DNA from: Nitrospira sp.
GTDB lineage: Bacteria > Nitrospirota > Nitrospiria > Nitrospirales > Nitrospiraceae
NCBI GenBank assembly: GCA_030456405.1
Contig: JAKDNQ010000073.1
Location: 1-9,457 of the forward strand
Direction: 5' to 3'
Length of the DNA stretch: 9,457 bases
The notes under the pieces are model-generated. The model saw only the letters and a list, made by a program, of their open reading frames with translations. It ran no database searches and was not told the DNA's origin. Of this stretch, positions 5,591 through 9,457 are shown piece after piece. Position 1 is the stretch's first letter. The number at the start of each line of letters is the position of its first letter. The position numbers and the translations under genes are program-made.

Positions 5591-6178
5591 TTATGAACGG
5601 AGGACTGCCCACCAATTGCGTACCCACTTTGATCGTAAGAGCTTGTACAAGAGCCAAATTCCCAGCAGCACGCCCAGCGCTGGGACGACCGTGGATTGCA
5701 CCAGCTTCTGATAATCGACCATATGCACCCGCAAGAGATACTGCGGTCGCTTCATCAGATTCTGTTTTTCTGCCGAAATGATAACTGTATAGATGCCCTC
5801 AGCCAGCCTGGCTTCGCCCCGGAGCACGCCGTCCGGATGGGTAGTTGGACGAATATCTGCCACAATCTGATCATCCGCCTCATTGCTCCCGTTCCCCTTC
5901 ACGACTCTCATTCCGACCGGCTCTTTGCGAAGCAGCGGATCGACAAGGTCTACGACCAGAAAGGTGTCGCCTTCCTTGGGAATGTCTGTGCAGTACTCAT
6001 CTTTCAACTCGTATTGGGGCTGATAGGCGCTGAAATGTATCACCCGTTCTCCGATTCGGCGCAGACAGGGGTCGTCTTCTCCGCTCTGTCCTCCATGGGC
6101 AGCAGCGTATTCAGGGTGGTACAATGCGGCAAGAAGAACGAGCATGATAAAGCTTGCGCCTGTCACTTGCCTAATCAT
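5591..6178 (-). CDS. amoE: AmoE-like, divergent AmoD paralogue
   Basis: First gene of the minus-strand cluster. The open frame reaches back to a TTG at 6238, but ATG at 6178 is chosen: it gives 195 residues, the same as its neighbours, starts right at the signal peptide, and has AGGAAGG 12 nt upstream. The signal peptide ends YAAA and the mature form should begin His28-Gly-Gly. The shared motif is complete at Cys38, His48, Tyr52-Gln-Pro and Cys63, but Pro37 and Ile47 replace the Met residues seen beside the Cys and His in AmoD. The C-terminal helix (about 158-177) is followed by a basic, Trp-rich tail (RSKWVRNWWAVLRS). In betaproteobacterial ammonia oxidisers amoE precedes amoD and is a diverged duplicate of it, which fits the order and divergence here. 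Loss of both Met residues suggests a different or absent copper site. Confidence 0.72.
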   Translation of the reverse strand: MIRQVTGASFIMLVLLAALYHPEYAAAHGGQSGEDDPCLRRIGERVIHFSAYQPQYELKDEYCTDIPKEGDTFLVVDLVDPLLRKEPVGMRVVKGNGSNEADDQIVADIRPTTHPDGVLRGEARLAEGIYTVIISAEKQNLMKRPQYLLRVHMVDYQKLVQSTVVPALGVLLGIWLLYKLLRSKWVRNWWAVLRS

Positions 6179-6246
6179 AGATATGCTGCACCTTCCTGTT
6201 ATGGGGTCTTGCGATGAGCCGTTACTCCGTACGGCCAAGCGATTCC

Positions 6247-6256
6247 GCTACGTAGC
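6247..6256. repeat. Perfect 10-bp palindrome upstream of the amoE-like gene
   Basis: GCTACGTAGC lies about 70 nt before the amoE-like start and just downstream of its -10 candidate. That is a plausible position for a repressor operator. No regulator is encoded in the window. Confidence 0.25.
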
Positions 6257-6274
6257 TTTATGCCTGGTCACCTG

Positions 6275-6280
6275 ATCATA
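6275..6280 (-). promoter_or_regulatory. Weak -10 candidate for the amoE-amoD-copCD cluster
   Basis: On the minus strand TATGAT matches TATAAT at 5 of 6 positions, but no good -35 sits 16-18 nt upstream. It would give a leader of about 90 nt. A promoter needing an activator, or a different true site, is equally possible. Confidence 0.22.
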
Positions 6281-6435
6281 ATCTAAAGACATCGCTCTAT
6301 GATGCCATTAAAGCAGGGCAAGATTCTAGCCCCCTCGCAATGCATGCGAAAATCCCAAATGCATTTCTGTGGGCTTCCCGATTCTCCGGCTGTCCGATTA
6401 TGAAAATCTGATGGATCTATTCCATGCCGCATCGA

Positions 6436-6472
6436 CCCATCTTTGACTTGCCGGTATCAGATGGGCGACAAT
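6436..6472 (+). promoter_or_regulatory. Promoter candidate for the ccm operon, overlapping an inverted repeat
   Basis: TTGACT (6443-6448; 5 of 6 matches to TTGACA), an 18-nt spacer, then GACAAT (6467-6472; 4 of 6). The -35 box sits in the loop of CCCATCT/AGATGGG (6436-6442, 6459-6465), so a dimeric regulator binding the arms would cover the promoter. The resulting leader would be about 200 nt. Confidence 0.3.
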
Positions 6473-6676
6473 CAAAACCTTAGAAGTGTGTCCTTTTCTG
6501 AGCCTCCCTCGCCATGGAGTGACATCGGTCTCCCGAAGGGATTACCGCTTCGCGACAGTGGTTATTGTGATGAGACGTCAGCCGGTGCTGAGAAAACAAT
6601 CGCCAACAATACGACCCGGTAAGATTCAACGCTGCGGCCATTCCTTTTCTTCAATCCCAATGGAACTTCTCCGAAT

Positions 6677-7297
6677 ATGTTTCAAACCGTCGCACTGAGC
6701 GGCAGCCGGGGAGAGCGGCTGCTGTTTTCCGATATCAGCGTGACGGTCAAGCCCGGCACTCTACTGGCCGTGGTCGGTGAGAACGGCAGTGGAAAAACCA
6801 GCTTCCTTCGCATGCTGTGCGGGTTGTTGTCGCCTGATAACGGCACGATTCTTTGGCAGAGGAAAGACATTCGCCAGCTTAAGGAACTGTATCGTGCTCA
6901 GCTTACTTACGTAGGGCATCTCAACGGAATCAAGGATGAGCTGACTCCAGTTGAAAACCTTACGGTCTCTGCCTGCCTGGCAGGCGATGAAAGTGCGAGT
7001 GGAGTTGTGCAGAAGGCGTTGGAGGCAGTCGGTCTTGGGCGACCGATCCATCGTCTGCCGACGCGCGTTCTCTCGCAAGGACAAAAGCGCCGCGTGGCTC
7101 TGGCGCGTCTCTGGCTTTCCACCCGTCCGTTATGGCTCTTGGATGAACCATTTGCATCACTCGATGTTACAGCCACAAGTTACTTGACCCGGCATCTCCA
7201 GTCGCACCTGAGTCATGGTGGCATGGTGGTCGTCGCCACGCACCAGGAGATCGATCTTCCATCTGATTGCATTCAGCACCTGAGGCTGACTCGATGA
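6677..7297 (+). CDS. ccmA: CcmA, ATPase of the haem exporter for cytochrome c maturation
   Basis: Cytoplasmic ABC ATPase that, with CcmB, CcmC and CcmD, powers release of haem-loaded CcmE in system I maturation. At 206 residues it is full length for the family. Motifs: Walker A GENGSGKT (34-41), the CcmA-typical GHLNGIKDELTPVENL (80-95), ABC signature LSQGQKRR (132-139), Walker B LWLLDEP (152-158) and the switch His189 (ATHQ). The N-terminal RGERLLF block is intact. No good Shine-Dalgarno precedes ATG 6677 (the closest is GGA 12 nt away), and no better in-frame start is visible. It is the first gene of the ccm operon, divergent from the copper cluster, and its stop overlaps the ccmB start by ATGA. 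Confidence 0.95.
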   Translation: MFQTVALSGSRGERLLFSDISVTVKPGTLLAVVGENGSGKTSFLRMLCGLLSPDNGTILWQRKDIRQLKELYRAQLTYVGHLNGIKDELTPVENLTVSACLAGDESASGVVQKALEAVGLGRPIHRLPTRVLSQGQKRRVALARLWLSTRPLWLLDEPFASLDVTATSYLTRHLQSHLSHGGMVVVATHQEIDLPSDCIQHLRLTR

Positions 7298-7977
7298 GTC
7301 AGCCCAGTCTGAGTGAGGCATTACGCGGCGTTGTCCGACGGGATCTTCTGCTGGCCATGCGGCACCGCTCGGATGTGGCGATGTCGGTATTCTTCGTCGT
7401 CATCGTCGCGAGCCTCTTTCCGTTGGGGGTCGGGCCGGAGCCGGCGGTTCTGAGGATGATCGCCTCCGGCGTGCTCTGGGTTACGGCCTTGCTTGCGTGT
7501 CTGTTGTCGTTGGGGCGCTTGTTCACTGCGGATTATCTCGATGGTGTGTTAGAGCAGACGCTCTTGATCCCTCAACCTCTGGCTGTCTTGGTCATTGCCA
7601 AGGTGTTCTCGCACTGGGTCATCTCTGGCTTGCCAGTGGTCCTGCTCTCGCCTCTCCTCGGTTTGCAGTTCGGGCTGAGCGGAGAATCGTTGGGGGTGTT
7701 GACGTTATCGCTCTTGCTTGGTACGCCGACGTTGAGTATGATTGGAGCCATTGGAGCTGCATTAACTCTTGGATTGCGTGGGAGTGGCTTACTGGTTGCC
7801 CTCCTGGTGCTTCCACTTTTTATTCCGGTGCTGATCTTTGGGGCTGGCGCCGTTTCGAATAGTTTAGCTGGAATCGGCAGCGAAGCGAATCTGTCCTTAC
7901 TTGGAGCCTGCTTCCTGCTTTCACTTGCGTTTGCTCCATGGGCTACGGCAGTTGCTTTACGCATTGCATTGGAATAA
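7294..7977 (+). CDS. ccmB: CcmB, membrane subunit of the haem exporter
   Basis: Inner-membrane permease that pairs with CcmA and joins the CcmABCD complex. The chosen start is ATG 7294, which overlaps the ccmA stop (ATGA) and gives 227 residues; an in-frame TTG at 7267 would add nine residues inside ccmA and is unlikely. Six hydrophobic helices are visible near 27-45, 52-74, 98-122, 133-160, 165-186 and 199-222. The conserved cytoplasmic block RLFTADYLDGVLEQTL (75-90) between helices 2 and 3 is diagnostic of CcmB. The overlap suggests coupled translation, matching CcmA and CcmB amounts. Confidence 0.95.
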   Translation: MSQPSLSEALRGVVRRDLLLAMRHRSDVAMSVFFVVIVASLFPLGVGPEPAVLRMIASGVLWVTALLACLLSLGRLFTADYLDGVLEQTLLIPQPLAVLVIAKVFSHWVISGLPVVLLSPLLGLQFGLSGESLGVLTLSLLLGTPTLSMIGAIGAALTLGLRGSGLLVALLVLPLFIPVLIFGAGAVSNSLAGIGSEANLSLLGACFLLSLAFAPWATAVALRIALE

Positions 7978-7986
7978 GACATCGTT

Positions 7987-8748
7987 ATGAGCGCCCAAGG
8001 CATTAACTGGTTCAAGTATTCATCGCCACAGGCTTTTTATCCACTCGCAGGGCGGATGATCCCTTGGTTTGCCGTCCTTGCAGCAGGATTGATCGCGGTT
8101 GGGCTGTACACGGGGTTCTTCATCGCGCCGACTGATGTGACACAAGGCGATGCGTATCGCATTATTTTTGTCCATGTGCCGGCTGCCTGGATGTCCATGT
8201 TTCTCTATGTGATCATGGCCATCTGGGCCGGTATCGGGTTGGGATTGAATGCGCGACCCTCCTTCATGATGGCGCAGGCTATTGCGCCGACCGGAGCTAT
8301 GTTTACGTTCCTCGCGCTGTTCACCGGGTCGATGTGGGGCAAACCGACATGGGGCGCCTGGTGGGTGTGGGATGCCAGGCTGACGTCGGAACTTATTTTG
8401 TTGTTTCAGTATATCGGGATCATCTTGTTGCGCTCGTCGATCGACGACCTGCGCCGCGCTGATCGCGCCAGCGCCGTCTTGGCGCTTGTTGGGGTGATCA
8501 ATGTTCCGATCATTTATTTTTCCGTGCGATGGTGGAATACGTTGCACCAAGGCGCGTCTGTCAGTATCACGGCGGCGCCGACCATGGCCGGGACTATGGT
8601 GACGGCGATGTTGGTGATGATGTTCGGCTTCTGGATGTATAGCATTGCGGTGACACTGGCTCGCATGCGTTGTGTGATTATTGAACGAGAACGACAGCCG
8701 TCATGGGGCAAGCCGGCCTCAATCCCTGACGTTGCGGAGGCGCGGTGA
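7987..8748 (+). CDS. ccmC: CcmC, haem-handling WWD-domain protein
   Basis: CcmC binds haem on the periplasmic side and loads it onto CcmE. The protein has 253 residues and six helices. The WWD motif lies at 117-133 (WGKPTWGAWWVWDARLT), flanked by the two expected haem-ligand histidines, His63 (FVHVPAAW) and His187 (NTLHQG). These features separate it from CcmF, which is far longer. The start at 7987 is 9 nt after ccmB, with only a weak GGA upstream, so it probably depends on translation of ccmB. The stop shares one base with the ccmD start (TGATG). Confidence 0.95.
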   Translation: MSAQGINWFKYSSPQAFYPLAGRMIPWFAVLAAGLIAVGLYTGFFIAPTDVTQGDAYRIIFVHVPAAWMSMFLYVIMAIWAGIGLGLNARPSFMMAQAIAPTGAMFTFLALFTGSMWGKPTWGAWWVWDARLTSELILLFQYIGIILLRSSIDDLRRADRASAVLALVGVINVPIIYFSVRWWNTLHQGASVSITAAPTMAGTMVTAMLVMMFGFWMYSIAVTLARMRCVIIERERQPSWGKPASIPDVAEAR

Positions 8749-8903
8749 TGCAGTGGGGGAGCGTGGCGGAGTTTTTTGCGATGGGCGGGTACGGCCTCTA
8801 CGTGTGGCCCTCATTCGGTGTCGCGGCTCTGTGTATGGGGGGAGAGATCCTCGCGGTGTGGCGAAGGCATGCCGCGGCTTTAGAGAGCCATGATGAGTCG
8901 TAG
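8748..8903 (+). CDS. ccmD: CcmD, small membrane subunit of CcmABCD
   Basis: A 51-residue protein. It starts at ATG 8748, whose A is the last base of the ccmC stop, and ends at TAG 8901-8903. It contains the family signature MGGYGLYVWPSFGVA (residues 12-26), one transmembrane helix (about 14-37) and a basic, hydrophilic C-terminal tail (VWRRHAAALESHDES). CcmD is required to release haem-loaded CcmE from CcmABC. Its place between ccmC and ccmE is the standard order. Confidence 0.93.
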   Translation: MQWGSVAEFFAMGGYGLYVWPSFGVAALCMGGEILAVWRRHAAALESHDES

Positions 8904-8918
8904 GAGGAATCAGAGACT

Positions 8919-9386
8919 ATGAAGCCTCGACAGAAACGGTTTGTGCTCATCGGCCTGGGCTTGGTGGCCTTGGCCGTGGCAGCCGCCTTAGTGTTGAACG
9001 CATTTCAAAGCAACCTTGTATTTTTTTATACGCCGACACAAGCGGCGAATGGGGACGTGCCCCAGGGTCGTAGCTTCCGCATCGGCGGCATGGTCGAAGC
9101 CGGCAGCCTCACGCGTGAAGGCGATGGACTCACCGTGCATTTCGTCGTGACCGACATGGCGAAACGCGTGCCTGTGACGTACAAAGGAATCCTGCCGGAC
9201 CTCTTCAAGGAAGGAAAGGGGGCGGTCGCGCAAGGTCAGCTCATTGCGGGTGGCACGTTTGTCGCCAGCGAGGTGTTGGCGAAGCACGATGAAAACTATA
9301 TGCCTCCGGAAGCCGCAGACGCACTCGCCAAAGCCAAGACTGCAGGGGCGCAGAGCAGCAACACCCTCGTCGTCAATCCACGTTAG
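8919..9386 (+). CDS. ccmE: CcmE, periplasmic haem chaperone
   Basis: CcmE takes haem from CcmC, holds it covalently through a histidine and passes it to the CcmF/H ligation complex. It has 155 residues: an N-terminal membrane anchor (about 8-29), an OB-fold beta-barrel ([12 protein letters not shown] ... [18 protein letters not shown]) and the haem-binding motif [12 protein letters not shown], with covalent ligand His123 and axial ligand Tyr127. This is the classical His form, not the Cys variant of archaea and some sulfate reducers. AGGAGG about 11 nt upstream supports the start. The tail after the motif (about 132-155) is flexible and Ala-rich, as usual. Confidence 0.95.
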   Translation: MKPRQKRFVLIGLGLVALAVAAALVLNAFQSNLVFFYTPTQAANGDVPQGRSFRIGGMVEAGSLTREGDGLTVHFVVTDMAKRVPVTYKGILPDLFKEGKGAVAQGQLIAGGTFVASEVLAKHDENYMPPEAADALAKAKTAGAQSSNTLVVNPR

Positions 9387-9457
9387 CAGGCTGCGGGAAA
9401 ACTCGGTTTTGCGTAAAGTGACGACGAATTATTACAAAATGGCGCTGACGCCACAAT
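9387..9457 (+). other. Unassigned tail after ccmE
   Basis: ccmF normally follows ccmE closely, but no CcmF-like start is visible in these 71 nt. An ATG at 9439 (Met-Ala-Leu-Thr-Pro-Gln) lacks a ribosome binding site and runs off the edge. A small inverted repeat, AAAAC-TCG-GTTTT (9398-9410), follows GCTGCGGG, a look reminiscent of insertion-sequence ends. The tail may be a gap before ccmF or the edge of another mobile element. Confidence 0.3.

Larger units (their letters stand above)
6179..6676. other. Divergent intergenic region between the amoE-like gene and ccmA
   Basis: About 500 nt with no convincing gene. A 70-codon frame at 6486-6698 runs into ccmA in another frame and has no recognisable content. 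It must hold the promoters of both divergent units. Visible structure: a 10-bp palindrome GCTACGTAGC (6247-6256), two ATGCAT sites 19 bp apart (6340-6345 and 6359-6364), an inverted repeat CCCATCT/AGATGGG (6436-6442, 6459-6465), and the promoter candidates listed separately. I see no tRNA or recognisable small RNA. Confidence 0.5.

Noticed and set aside
5696..6217. 173-codon plus-strand open frame
   Set aside because: It is antisense to the AmoE-like gene, which has a signal peptide, conserved motif and membrane anchor.
6179..6238. N-terminal extension of the AmoE-like gene from TTG 6238
   Set aside because: It would put 20 polar residues before a normal signal peptide; ATG 6178 gives the same length as the paralogues and has a ribosome binding site.
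6486..6698. 70-codon frame overlapping the ccmA start
   Set aside because: It has no ribosome binding site and no family resemblance, and would run into ccmA out of frame.
8020..8550. 176-codon minus-strand frame across ccmC
   Set aside because: ccmC is confirmed by its WWD motif and histidines; the antisense frame is Arg/Pro/His-rich noise typical of reversed membrane-protein codons.
1..9457. CRISPR arrays, tRNA or rRNA genes
   Set aside because: No regularly spaced repeats, cloverleaf-like segments or rRNA motifs were seen on either strand.

Overview
The window looks like part of a comammox (complete ammonia-oxidising) Nitrospira genome. No taxonomic marker gene is present, so this rests on gene content. 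An AmoE/AmoD-CopC-CopD block sits head to head with a system I cytochrome c maturation (ccm) operon. In betaproteobacterial ammonia oxidisers amoE, amoD, copC and copD follow amoCAB. I recall, but could not check here, that comammox Nitrospira carry the same cassette with ccm genes close by. A betaproteobacterial ammonia oxidiser is the main alternative.

Layout. (1) 1-217: the first nine codons of a gene running off the left edge on the minus strand, with a strong ribosome binding site, a hairpin in the leader and a TTGACA-type promoter. It may be amoC, but too little is visible to prove it. (2) 218-1227: an apparently intact IS1595-family (ISXO2-like) insertion sequence, with its transposase on the minus strand and 19-bp imperfect terminal inverted repeats. 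(3) 1228-1721: insertion-sequence debris, including the C-terminal relic of an IS3-family OrfB with two in-frame stops. (4) 6178 down to 1722, minus strand: a five-gene cluster. It holds three paralogous secreted, membrane-anchored proteins of the AmoD/AmoE (PmoD-like) type, then CopC, then a CopD overlapping copC by 4 nt. CopD is fused to a c-type cytochrome domain and a cysteine-free thioredoxin-fold-like tail. (5) 6179-6676: a divergent intergenic region with possible promoters and palindromes but no gene. (6) 6677-9386, plus strand: ccmA, ccmB, ccmC, ccmD (51 codons) and ccmE, tightly packed. (7) 9387-9457: a short tail in which ccmF does not obviously begin.

How the parts fit together. 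The minus-strand cluster looks like periplasmic copper handling for ammonia monooxygenase: CopC binds Cu(II), CopD is its membrane partner, and the AmoD/E proteins share an invariant Cys-His-Cys pattern expected for a copper site. The ccm operon moves haem across the membrane, presents it on CcmE, and would mature the many c-type cytochromes needed for ammonia and nitrite oxidation, including the CXXCH domain fused to CopD. Most striking are the CopD-cytochrome-redoxin fusion, the three-copy AmoD/E array in which one copy has drifted at its mature N-terminus, and the mobile-element scar separating the copper cassette from the next operon.
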